Source: Pleomorphomonas sp. PLEO (lineage in GTDB: Bacteria; Pseudomonadota; Alphaproteobacteria; Rhizobiales; Pleomorphomonadaceae). Taken from it: a DNA stretch of 64,000 nucleotides. Each line of letters begins with the position of its first letter. The first letter of the stretch is position 1. The position numbers and the translations under genes were made by a program. Shown in pieces: positions 54,908 to 60,930 of the stretch. Below the pieces are notes generated by a model. That model was not told the DNA's origin, did no database searches, and saw nothing but the letters and a program-made list of their open reading frames with translations. The stretch spans positions 2,057,501-2,121,500 of the forward strand of contig NZ_CP166625.1 of NCBI RefSeq assembly GCF_041320595.1. The letters are read 5' to 3'.

Positions 54908-55330
54908 TTAGCGAATACATTCGAGGTGGCATGCGTCAGCCCAACTGGCGGCGGTGAACGTCTCGCCGTGGTCGCGCTTGTAGACCGCGCCGGGCGTGGG
55001 GCTGGACAGATCAGGCAGCCAGCCATATTCACGCGCCGTCTGTTCGGGGCTGAAGGCCTCGTCATCAGGGGCGGGCACTTCCTCGCATTCGTCGATCAGG
55101 TCTTTCTCGTAGATCTCGACGTAGCAATGAGCCGCGCCGTGTTCGTCCTGTAGTGCCTCAACCTTGGCCATCCAGTTGGATGTGTCGGCGTCCTGCGGCT
55201 TGTCGCTGTCGTCGAGCATGATATTAACGAGCTTGATTGCCTCATCTTCGGCCCGGTCAAACTTGGCGTAGACGTCCATAACGATGCCGGGGGTTGAGAA
55301 GTGCTCGGCGGTGAGAAGAAAGACTTTCAT
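54908..55330 (-). CDS. Hypothetical acidic protein of the small-gene cassette
   Basis: This is a 140-residue acidic protein ('KVFLLTAEHFSTPGIVMDVYAKFDRAEDEAIKLV' in two strands and a helix). The fold looks alpha/beta; many Asp/Glu in the C-terminal half. It starts 10 nt after the upstream stop, without a leader hairpin. Confidence 0.55.
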   Translation of the reverse strand: MKVFLLTAEHFSTPGIVMDVYAKFDRAEDEAIKLVNIMLDDSDKPQDADTSNWMAKVEALQDEHGAAHCYVEIYEKDLIDECEEVPAPDDEAFSPEQTAREYGWLPDLSSPTPGAVYKRDHGETFTAASWADACHLECIR

Positions 55331-55340
55331 GGCAGGTTCC

Positions 55341-55568
55341 TCAGTTCAAACGGGCGTTTGTGCGGGACCGGTAGACCTGAATGGCGGCATCCATCCACGC
55401 ATTGCGGGCGCTGGCGGTATCGGCGCCTAGGGTGTGGCCGTCTTCGGTCTGAATGAGAAACCCGCCCTGGAGCATGCCGCGAGCCGTGCGGACGGTAAGT
55501 CTCGCGTCCGGGTAGGTGGCTTGCACTTGGGTGCGGTAGGCGGCGGTTTCGTCGATGTAGTGCAACAT
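55341..55568 (-). CDS. Small hypothetical protein behind a repeated leader hairpin
   Basis: This is a 75-residue protein. 'ETAAYRTQVQATYPDARLTV', 'QTEDGHTLGADTASARNAWMDAAIQVY' (as adjacent motifs) is a small alpha/beta domain. The leader hairpin is at 55588-55604 with CGAGG as ribosome site. Confidence 0.55.
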   Translation of the reverse strand: MLHYIDETAAYRTQVQATYPDARLTVRTARGMLQGGFLIQTEDGHTLGADTASARNAWMDAAIQVYRSRTNARLN

Positions 55569-55587
55569 GGCCGGATGTCCTCGATAG

Positions 55588-55604
55588 TGCCCATGGCGGG
55601 CGGG
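55588..55604 (-). promoter_or_regulatory. Repeated leader hairpin, copy 3
   Basis: - strand CCCGCCCGCCATGGGCA, followed by CGAGG and the start at 55568. Confidence 0.6.
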
Positions 55605-55615
55605 ATTGACACTCA

Positions 55616-55653
55616 GGGAAGGCGCAGCGGCTAACAGCCGCCCGCCTTGCCGG
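55616..55653 (-). ncRNA. 38-nt structured element, copy 2
   Basis: - strand outer stem CGGCAAGGCG with CGCCTTCCC and inner hairpin GCGGCT/AGCCGC. Relative to copy 1, GGGCG/CGCCC has become AGGCG/CGCCT and the inner stem sequence is entirely different but still pairs. Confidence 0.45.
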
Positions 55654-55657
55654 AAGG

Positions 55658-55909
55658 TCAGGACGATTTGGGGAGTTTGCATTCGTCGTACAGCCAAGTG
55701 GGGCCGAACTCGTTACGCAGCCCGTGGAGCAGGGTTCCCATACCGGGGACGGGGCCGATCCAGATGCGGGCGTTGTACCAATAGATCATGCTCAATTCGT
55801 CGCGCCAGTTGTCACAGCCTCGCGAACGATCGGCCTTTCGCTTGTGCGCGGCTGCGAAGGCTTGCAGGGCGGCGACTTCGTCATCGGTTAGGTCGCGGTG
55901 CTTGGTCAT
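55658..55909 (-). CDS. Small hypothetical protein behind a repeated leader hairpin
   Basis: This is an 83-residue protein. 'LTDDEVAALQAFAAAHKRKADRSRG' helix, then 'IYWYNARIWIGPVPGMGTLLHGLRNEF' (in parts). The shape matches widespread small phage/plasmid proteins of unknown function. The leader hairpin is at 55928-55945 with GAGAGG. Confidence 0.6.
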   Translation of the reverse strand: MTKHRDLTDDEVAALQAFAAAHKRKADRSRGCDNWRDELSMIYWYNARIWIGPVPGMGTLLHGLRNEFGPTWLYDECKLPKSS

Positions 55910-55927
55910 GGTCGGTTCCTCTCAGAC

Positions 55928-55945
55928 TGCCCACGGCGGGCGGGG
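55928..55945 (-). promoter_or_regulatory. Repeated leader hairpin, copy 4
   Basis: - strand CCCCGCCCGCCGTGGGCA, then TGAGAGG and the start at 55909. Confidence 0.6.
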
Positions 55946-55969
55946 TATCGGGCCGGTATCTGGCACCTT

Positions 55970-56007
55970 GGGAAGGCTCACCACCCTTGCGGGAAGCCGC
56001 CTTGCCG
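55970..56007 (-). ncRNA. 38-nt structured element, copy 3
   Basis: - strand CGGCAAGGCGGCTTCCCGCAA begins the unit; the outer stem AAGGC/GCCTT is kept and the inner part can pair CCC/GGG. It lies between the 55-residue gene stop and leader hairpin copy 4. Confidence 0.4.
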
Positions 56008-56012
56008 AGTGG

Positions 56013-56180
56013 TCAGACGTAGGTGAGAAAGGCGCCCGTGGTCGCGCTATGCACTGCGACGCGATACCCGCCGCTCGCCGGCTCGTCGACGCGATAAACG
56101 CTGTTCTCGCAGCCCTCGTAATAGTCACGAAGGAATTTGATCCAAGCCTTGGTCGCAGCGAGCGGGGAGGTGAAGGTCAT
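56013..56180 (-). CDS. Small protein behind a repeated leader hairpin (too short for routine gene calling)
   Basis: This is a 55-residue protein. ATG 56180 lies behind leader hairpin copy 5 and the TGAGG site. 'TFTSPLAATKAWIKFLRDYYE', 'NSVYRVDEPASGGYRVAVHS' and 'TTGAFLTYV' form a compact beta-containing domain. The coding frame fits the gap between neighbouring cassette genes. The function is unknown. Confidence 0.6.
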   Translation of the reverse strand: MTFTSPLAATKAWIKFLRDYYEGCENSVYRVDEPASGGYRVAVHSATTGAFLTYV

Positions 56181-56199
56181 TGTCGCGGGCCTCAGTGCT

Positions 56200-56215
56200 T
56201 GCCCATCAGGGCGGG
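56200..56215 (-). promoter_or_regulatory. Repeated leader hairpin, copy 5
   Basis: - strand CCCGCCCTGATGGGCA, then TGAGG and the start at 56180. Behind it (56230-56265) lies a different GC hairpin (GCGGG/CCCGC) in the place of the 38-nt element. Confidence 0.6.
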
Positions 56216-56273
56216 TTGATCTGGCGTTCGAGGCAGCGGCAGCGGGATTGTTCCCGCCCCGCTAGCTGCAACG

Positions 56274-56456
56274 TCAGACGCGGGCGAGCGCTTCGGCCTG
56301 CCACGTGCCAGCGGCGAACGAGCCAAGCCACTTCATGGCAAAGGCGCGGCGATCGCCTTCCATCTCACGGGAGACCGCTGCGACATCGCCATAGGCTTCA
56401 GCAGCGATCAGGGCGGACGTGACGGCGCGGCGGGCAGACTGTGAAAGGTTGGACAT
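56274..56456 (-). CDS. Small helical protein, first gene of the small-gene cassette
   Basis: This is a 60-residue helical protein ('SNLSQSARRAVTSALIAAEAYG', 'REMEGDRRAFAMKWLGSFA'). Leader hairpin copy 6 precedes it, and a candidate repressor-controlled promoter lies about 65 bp upstream. The function is unknown. Confidence 0.58.
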   Translation of the reverse strand: MSNLSQSARRAVTSALIAAEAYGDVAAVSREMEGDRRAFAMKWLGSFAAGTWQAEALARV

Positions 56457-56474
56457 CTCGACATCCTCAATGGT

Positions 56475-56491
56475 TGCCCATGATGGGCGGG
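56475..56491 (-). promoter_or_regulatory. Repeated leader hairpin, copy 6
   Basis: - strand CCCGCCCATCATGGGCA with extra CCCGCC before it, then TTGAGG and the start at 56456. Confidence 0.6.
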
Positions 56492-56521
56492 GCGGGTGCC
56501 TCAACGGCTACCCATGACCTC

Positions 56522-56550
56522 GATATACGCCACGCCATTTTCGTTTTCAA
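56522..56550 (-). promoter_or_regulatory. Candidate promoter for the small-gene cassette
   Basis: - strand -35 TTGAAA (56545-56550), 17-nt spacer, -10 TATATC (56522-56527). The -35 lies inside the TTTTC-AAGAAT-GAAAA operator at 56544-56559, so the CI-like repressor should shut it in a lysogen. Confidence 0.5.
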
Positions 56551-56559
56551 GAATGAAAA
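56544..56559. promoter_or_regulatory. Repressor operator 3 (TTTTC-AAGAAT-GAAAA)
   Basis: A perfect dyad. With its left flank TTTTCG it matches operator 1 (40308-40330) at nearly every position (TTTTCGTTTTC--GAATGAAAAT). Confidence 0.6.
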
Positions 56560-56691
56560 TGCAGATACGCAAAGAATTCTCACGATTGACGCAAGGCAAC
56601 GGCAGGAAGGGGCAGAGTCCATCGAGGCCAGGTGTTGAGGCTTGCCGCGCCTCGCAGAGTCATCGAGGAGGGCCGAGAGGTCGACGACGAC

Positions 56692-56709
56692 GTGAAACAT
56701 GTGTTTCAC
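56692..56709. promoter_or_regulatory. 18-bp palindrome GTGAAACA-TG-TGTTTCAC
   Basis: Perfect 8-bp arms in the divergent control region, different from the repressor site. Probably a binding site for another regulator. Confidence 0.4.
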
Positions 56710-56855
56710 AGTGAGGTATGACCCCGCCCCCCCGCGCTTAACGAATGCGCGCGCGATACACGGGACCGCTTCGGCCCTCATTTCTTTCACGGTGCAGCAA
56801 ATGACTTTTTGATTCGTCCATAAGAGCGACGATATGCACCATCTATTCTTACGGC

Positions 56856-56884
56856 TGGTCATATTCATTTTCATTTCTGAGAAT
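56856..56884 (+). promoter_or_regulatory. Candidate promoter for the HNH/terminase operon with operator 4
   Basis: -35 TGGTCA (56856-56861), 17-nt spacer, -10 GAGAAT (56879-56884). Operator TTTTC-ATTTCT-GAGAA (56868-56883, one mismatch) supplies the -10, the same geometry as at the pR-like promoter. Confidence 0.4.
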
Positions 56885-56911
56885 TGCTTGACAGGGACTC
56901 AGACGTCAGGC

Positions 56912-57346
56912 ATGAAAACGTCAATGTCCAAAAATGCCTCTGGAACCGACGGGCCGCCGAAGTATCGGCCCTGGGCTCCTCCACGGGCTGCAGGCAAGGT
57001 CGTACAGAGCCTGTTTGGACGCGGATCACCAAGAGATCGCGGATACGACGCGGAGTGGGACAGGATCTCGCGGGCATATCGCCGGCAGCATCCGTTCTGT
57101 GAGGCGTGCGAGCAGATTGGCCGGGATACGCTGGTTGATGTCGTCGACCACATCCTGCCGGTCCAGGATCGCCCGGATTTGGTGCATGAGCGGTCCAACC
57201 TCTGGAGCCTTTGCACCCTTCATCACGGCTGGAAAGGCCGAATGGAGACGTTCGCCCGGGGCAATGGCCAGTTGGGCGCGTTGCCGGACTGGTGCAGGCG
57301 GCCCGAGACGAGGCCGAGGCAATTTAGGTTAGATCTGTGGTTGTAG
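56912..57346 (+). CDS. HNH endonuclease, terminase-associated
   Basis: This is a 144-residue protein from ATG 56912. 'GYDAEWDRISRAYRRQHPFCEACEQ', 'LVDVVDHILPVQDRP' and 'ERSNLWSLCTLHHGWKGRME' form the HNH core of nucleases that sit upstream of terminase genes in cos-type HK97-like phages. They assist DNA cutting during packaging. It is the first gene of the rightward head operon. Confidence 0.8.
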   Translation: MKTSMSKNASGTDGPPKYRPWAPPRAAGKVVQSLFGRGSPRDRGYDAEWDRISRAYRRQHPFCEACEQIGRDTLVDVVDHILPVQDRPDLVHERSNLWSLCTLHHGWKGRMETFARGNGQLGALPDWCRRPETRPRQFRLDLWL

Positions 57347-57885
57347 TCATTTGAGGTAGTGGTGCCAAAGACGGCAATACATCAACCATAGGATGAATTC
57401 GATGCGGCGAGGTGTTAAATGGCCGGGAGATCCGAGTAGCGGCCGCGGGGCTTGCGATGATCCGGTCCGCATCGAAATAGCTCGGCGAGCACCGCGGATT
57501 GGACGTGCAGGGAGAGCAAACGCGGCACCGGTGGGGCGCGCGACCCACATCCCGGCCACCCGACAGCTACGATAGTGTGTTGGTCCGTGGGCCAGCCGGC
57601 TTCAAGTCCGGCCTCGCTGATTGAATGATGCGGCCATGATACCGGACGAAGCGGCCATGTAGCGTCTGGCCGGCCCTTACGGGTGGTTCGGAGGGTTTAC
57701 GCGCTTTCCCGGCTGCATCTTGGGTACAGTGCTGCGACCGAGGCCCGGCCGGCGACGGCAGATTCTCGCAGCCGTGACGGCAGAGTGGCGCCAACCTAGA
57801 TGCCGTGGGGACGCGAAACTGGTCAGTAGGCGTGGCTTCATGCTGGGCCAAATACCAGCCCAAAACCTGCAAAGGAGCGAAGCCC
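57347..57885. other. 539-nt gap after the HNH gene
   Basis: No convincing gene. Short frames lack ribosome sites. It contains a small stem around 57594-57612 (CCGG-N8-CCGG) and GC-rich inverted repeats near 57,725-57,775. A cos or packaging site could lie here, since HNH and terminase genes flank it, but nothing specific proves it. Confidence 0.4.
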
Positions 57886-58155
57886 ATGCGCACCGTCCGA
57901 ATTGCTTGGCCGGAAGGCCAGCGGCATCCATCGTTCATTGAGGAAACATCTGGATTTGCAATCCAAGGCATCCGCCGTGCGAACCTTCTTCTCGCCGTTG
58001 GCCAGCCGCCAACGCTCGAAGCTGAAATCTTCGTATCGAAGGTTGGTATCGATGGCGCACTATCCTCGCGGTTCAAGATGATCCACCCGCACGACGGCGA
58101 TTTCCGCGAGGTCGCGAGCATCACCTTCGCCGACGGCTCCGTGGTGGATCTCTGA
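57886..58155 (+). CDS. Small hypothetical phage protein
   Basis: This is an 89-residue protein from ATG 57886 (AAAGGAG upstream). 'RTVRIAWPEGQRHPSFIEE' and 'FKMIHPHDGDFREVASITFADGSVV' (in parts), beta-rich. It is followed after 1 bp by a membrane protein gene. The function is unknown. Confidence 0.55.
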   Translation: MRTVRIAWPEGQRHPSFIEETSGFAIQGIRRANLLLAVGQPPTLEAEIFVSKVGIDGALSSRFKMIHPHDGDFREVASITFADGSVVDL

Positions 58156-58156
58156 C

Positions 58157-58435
58157 ATGAAGACCTGGCATGTAGCTGGCGCCGCCATCTCCTGTTTCGT
58201 CCTGATATCCACGGCGGCCAGCATCGTTCACTCATTCCCACCCATGGCGCTGGTGCTGGCATCTGTTGCCGGTGTCGGGATTGGCCATCTGACGGCCCGC
58301 CGCCGCTTCGATGCCGAGGTGCATGATCTTGGCCTCCGCGTGAAGCAGGAGAAGGCGCGGGTTGTCGATCTCAAGAGCCGGCGCGTCCTCTATGTCGATC
58401 CCGTTGATGACAAGGATAAGCCTTTGTTCGGGTAG
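58157..58435 (+). CDS. Small membrane protein
   Basis: This is a 92-residue protein with two hydrophobic segments ('VAGAAISCFVLISTAASIV' and 'MALVLASVAGVGIGHLTA') and a charged C-terminal tail. It lies between a small gene and the terminase small subunit. It might be a holin-like or superinfection protein; no family is recognised. Confidence 0.5.
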   Translation: MKTWHVAGAAISCFVLISTAASIVHSFPPMALVLASVAGVGIGHLTARRRFDAEVHDLGLRVKQEKARVVDLKSRRVLYVDPVDDKDKPLFG

Positions 58436-58594
58436 CCCAGCCGGAGGTGGCTTGATAACGCCGGCAGACGTCAACCGAGGCAGGTGAAGACGCACCCTGA
58501 TTCCACTACGTGAAGGCCGGCGTTGTGGTGCCCGGATGGTCCGTAAGTTCCTGTGCCGTTTGGAGATAGCGTAGCCCTTGGAAACGCGTCAGTG

Positions 58595-58630
58595 CTGCCG
58601 GCCGGGAAACTGACCTCTCCCGGCCGGCAG
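58595..58630. repeat. Perfect 13-bp inverted repeat before the terminase genes
   Basis: CTGCCGGCCGGGA (58595-58607) and TCCCGGCCGGCAG (58618-58630) with a 10-nt loop, 16 bp before the small-terminase start. There is no T-run, so it may be a packaging (cos/pac) element or an RNA structure. Confidence 0.5.
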
Positions 58631-58646
58631 CCATATGAGGTTCAAC

Positions 58647-59114
58647 ATGGGTGGTAAGGGGTCAGGTGGCCATAACCGGCTTAGCGACGCCGAGAAGATC
58701 GCCAAGGGCACGTTTAGGCCAAGCCGATCGGACGACGTCTACAAGGTCGAGGCTGCCGCCAAGGTGGTCACCGGCCCCTGGTTGTCATCCATACCGGAGC
58801 CAAACCTGCCGCTTGATGGGATCGCCCGGCAGAAATACGACGAGATCACCAAGACCCTCTTCGACCAGAACAAGCTGACGATGGCGACGGTGCTGACCGC
58901 CGAGCAATACGCTCTGCAGTACGGTCAGCAGTTCTCGCGCCTGACCGCCGGCAAGTCGGTTTCGGTATCCACCACGCTTATGCTGGAGAGGATGCTTCGG
59001 GACCTCCGGATCGCCGAGGAGGCGCCAGTCCTTGCCAGCCCGGGAGAAAGGTCGAACCGCTTCCGGCGCACCGGCTTCTCAATCCGCGCCGTTGCGTCAT
59101 CTCAGGAGGGATGA
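58647..59114 (+). CDS. Terminase small subunit
   Basis: This is a 155-residue protein from ATG 58647 (GAGG 6-7 nt upstream). 'MGGKGSGGHNRLSDAEKIAKGTFRPSR' (first residues, in parts) and 'PEPNLPLDGIARQKYDEITKTLFD' are the P27-type small terminase pattern: a flexible N-terminus, then a helical DNA-binding/oligomer domain. It recognises phage DNA for packaging. Its end overlaps the large subunit by 83 nt. Confidence 0.78.
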   Translation: MGGKGSGGHNRLSDAEKIAKGTFRPSRSDDVYKVEAAAKVVTGPWLSSIPEPNLPLDGIARQKYDEITKTLFDQNKLTMATVLTAEQYALQYGQQFSRLTAGKSVSVSTTLMLERMLRDLRIAEEAPVLASPGERSNRFRRTGFSIRAVASSQEG

Positions 59115-60930
59115 TTTCCGGTTCCCGCCGATCTATCTCGATGTGGATGGCGATGTCGAGGAGTTCACTGACTTCCCGGCCATAGCCAAGGCCTATGCAG
59201 AATCGGTCGTTGAGGGCCGCGAGCCGGCATGCCGCTACGTCAAGCTGGCGTGCAAGCGCTATCTGCGGATGCTCCGCAGGGCGGCCGATCCGAATGCGCC
59301 GTTCACCTTCTCGCCGGCGCATGCGGTCGACTTCCTGGACTTCTGGGAGAAGTGCCCGGTCGGCGACAACTGGCGGGGCGAAAACTACGTCGAGAAGGAG
59401 CCGTTTCAGGTCTTCATCGGCTGTTCGATTTATGGGTTCCGCCGCAAAGACCGCTGGCAATCTCGCTGGGTAAATTGGGTCTACCTGGAAATCCCTCGAA
59501 AGCACGATAAATCGGGGACTGCGGCGGTTATCGGGCTCTACGACGGCCTGTTCACGCTGTCGAAAGAGCCGAACATCATCATCGGCGCCGCGAGCGAGGA
59601 CCAGGCCAAGTACGTCTTCAACGCCGCGGCGCGCATCATCTCGGAAGAGACCGAACTCGCCGAGACGCACAAGATCGAGGTGACGCAGAAGATCATCCGG
59701 TTCGGCAAGAACCGGGGATTGATGCAGAAGCTCGCGACGATCCCCAAGAACCAGGATGGTTGGAACCCATCCACGATCATCCTTGACGAGCTGCACTCGC
59801 AAAACCCGGGCCTCTACCAGGTGCTCAAGTCCGCAATGGGCGCCCGGTCGAACCAGCTCATGTTCCAGATCACCACCGCAGGCCGGCAGGCCTGGGGGCT
59901 TGGCTGGGAGGAGCGAACCAATGCAATTCGGGTTCTGCAGGGCGAAAACGTTGATGATCGCATGTTCGCTCTCATCTTCACCGTCGATGACGAGGATCTG
60001 AAGGACGAGAAGCGGCTTCTCACCGATGAGGATATCTGGATCAAGGCGAACCCGATGTGGGGCGTCTCGATCGATCCGGACTCGGTCAGGAGTTTCGCGC
60101 AGAAGGCCCGGTTCTCGCCGGTCGACAGGGAAGAGTTCTTCCGGACGCGCCTCAATATCTGGAGCAACGCGGCAACCGGGCTGGTCGACCCGCAAGCATG
60201 GGCCGAATGCGCCGACCCGACCGTGACTTTGGAGACGATGGTCGGGCGGAAGTGTTGGATCGGCGTCGACCTTAGCCATTACCGGGACATGACGGCGATT
60301 GTCTTCCTGTTCGAGGAATTGGGCTATCAGACCCCGATATTCGGGCGGTTCTACCTGCCGGAGTCATCGCCTACGCTGCAGAGCCCCAATCTGCATGCGC
60401 TGATGATGGATTGGCACGATCGCGGCGAGCTGATCATCCAGCCGACAGGCAAGATCGATCTCGATGCGTTGCGGAGGGACATCCTCGTCTACTGCGAGGT
60501 CTTCGACGTCCAATCGATCGGTTACGACCATGCCGCCGGCGGATCGGAGCTGTTCAAGACGCTCTATGAGGACGACGGCATCGAGTACGTGTTCGATTTC
60601 CCGAACCGGCCAACCACGATGACGGTCCCCACTGAGGACCTGATGGCATCGATCGCCAGCAGGCAGTTGGTGCATGACGGTAGCGAGTGCCTGCGCTGGC
60701 ACATGCTCAACGCCGTCGGCGATATCAGGGCAAACGGAACGATCCTACCCAAGAAGGACGGCCCGAACAGCGAGCGCAAGATCGATGGCTTCGTGGCCGC
60801 GGTGATGGCGAACGCCATGCGCATGGGTGCCGAGGGCATCAAGGCGCGCAAGAAGTCCAAGGAAGTGGTCGACCCCTACCTCAAGCGGGGTCTGCTCGGT
60901 GCGGAGACTGTGAGCAATGGATCTCTCTGA
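59032..60930 (+). CDS. Terminase large subunit
   Basis: This 632-residue packaging ATPase/nuclease starts at TTG 59032 with GAGGAGG 9 nt upstream. The ATPase core has 'YLEIPRKHDKSGTAAVIGLYD' split as Walker A variant (PRKHDKS), 'IIGAASEDQAKYVF', and Walker B 'TIILDELHSQ'. The RNase H-like nuclease has 'WIGVDLSHYRDMTAIVFLF', a middle 'SIGYDHAAGG' and C-terminal 'KIDGFVAAVMAN'. This is the Terminase_1 (HK97-like) family. It is intact. Confidence 0.88.
   Translation: MPAREKGRTASGAPASQSAPLRHLRRDDFRFPPIYLDVDGDVEEFTDFPAIAKAYAESVVEGREPACRYVKLACKRYLRMLRRAADPNAPFTFSPAHAVDFLDFWEKCPVGDNWRGENYVEKEPFQVFIGCSIYGFRRKDRWQSRWVNWVYLEIPRKHDKSGTAAVIGLYDGLFTLSKEPNIIIGAASEDQAKYVFNAAARIISEETELAETHKIEVTQKIIRFGKNRGLMQKLATIPKNQDGWNPSTIILDELHSQNPGLYQVLKSAMGARSNQLMFQITTAGRQAWGLGWEERTNAIRVLQGENVDDRMFALIFTVDDEDLKDEKRLLTDEDIWIKANPMWGVSIDPDSVRSFAQKARFSPVDREEFFRTRLNIWSNAATGLVDPQAWAECADPTVTLETMVGRKCWIGVDLSHYRDMTAIVFLFEELGYQTPIFGRFYLPESSPTLQSPNLHALMMDWHDRGELIIQPTGKIDLDALRRDILVYCEVFDVQSIGYDHAAGGSELFKTLYEDDGIEYVFDFPNRPTTMTVPTEDLMASIASRQLVHDGSECLRWHMLNAVGDIRANGTILPKKDGPNSERKIDGFVAAVMANAMRMGAEGIKARKKSKEVVDPYLKRGLLGAETVSNGSL

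Larger units (their letters stand above)
56457..56911. other. Divergent control region between small-gene cassette and head operon (455 nt)
   Basis: No convincing gene. It contains leader hairpin copy 6, two repressor operators with promoter-like sequences facing outward in both directions, and an 18-bp palindrome at 56692-56709. Confidence 0.6.

Noticed and set aside
52122-56491. CRISPR array explanation for the repeated leader hairpins
   Set aside because: The repeats are 16-18 nt, irregularly spaced by whole genes and each tied to a start codon; no spacers of uniform length.
56467-56874. 135-codon open frame on the - strand across the control region
   Set aside because: It covers both operators and the palindrome, has no ribosome site and a Cys/Arg-rich composition typical of non-coding DNA.
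56888-56916. TTGACA at 56888 as the -35 of the head operon
   Set aside because: The hexamer 17 nt downstream (CATGAA) is the start-codon region and a poor -10; the upstream pair at 56856/56879 fits better.
57393-57575. 60-codon open frame after the HNH gene
   Set aside because: No ribosome site, low-complexity Arg/Ala composition; left as non-coding.
57594-57612. tRNA T-arm-like sequence CCGG-CTTCAAGT-CCGG
   Set aside because: The loop is one base too long, and no acceptor, D-arm or anticodon arm is found at the right distance.
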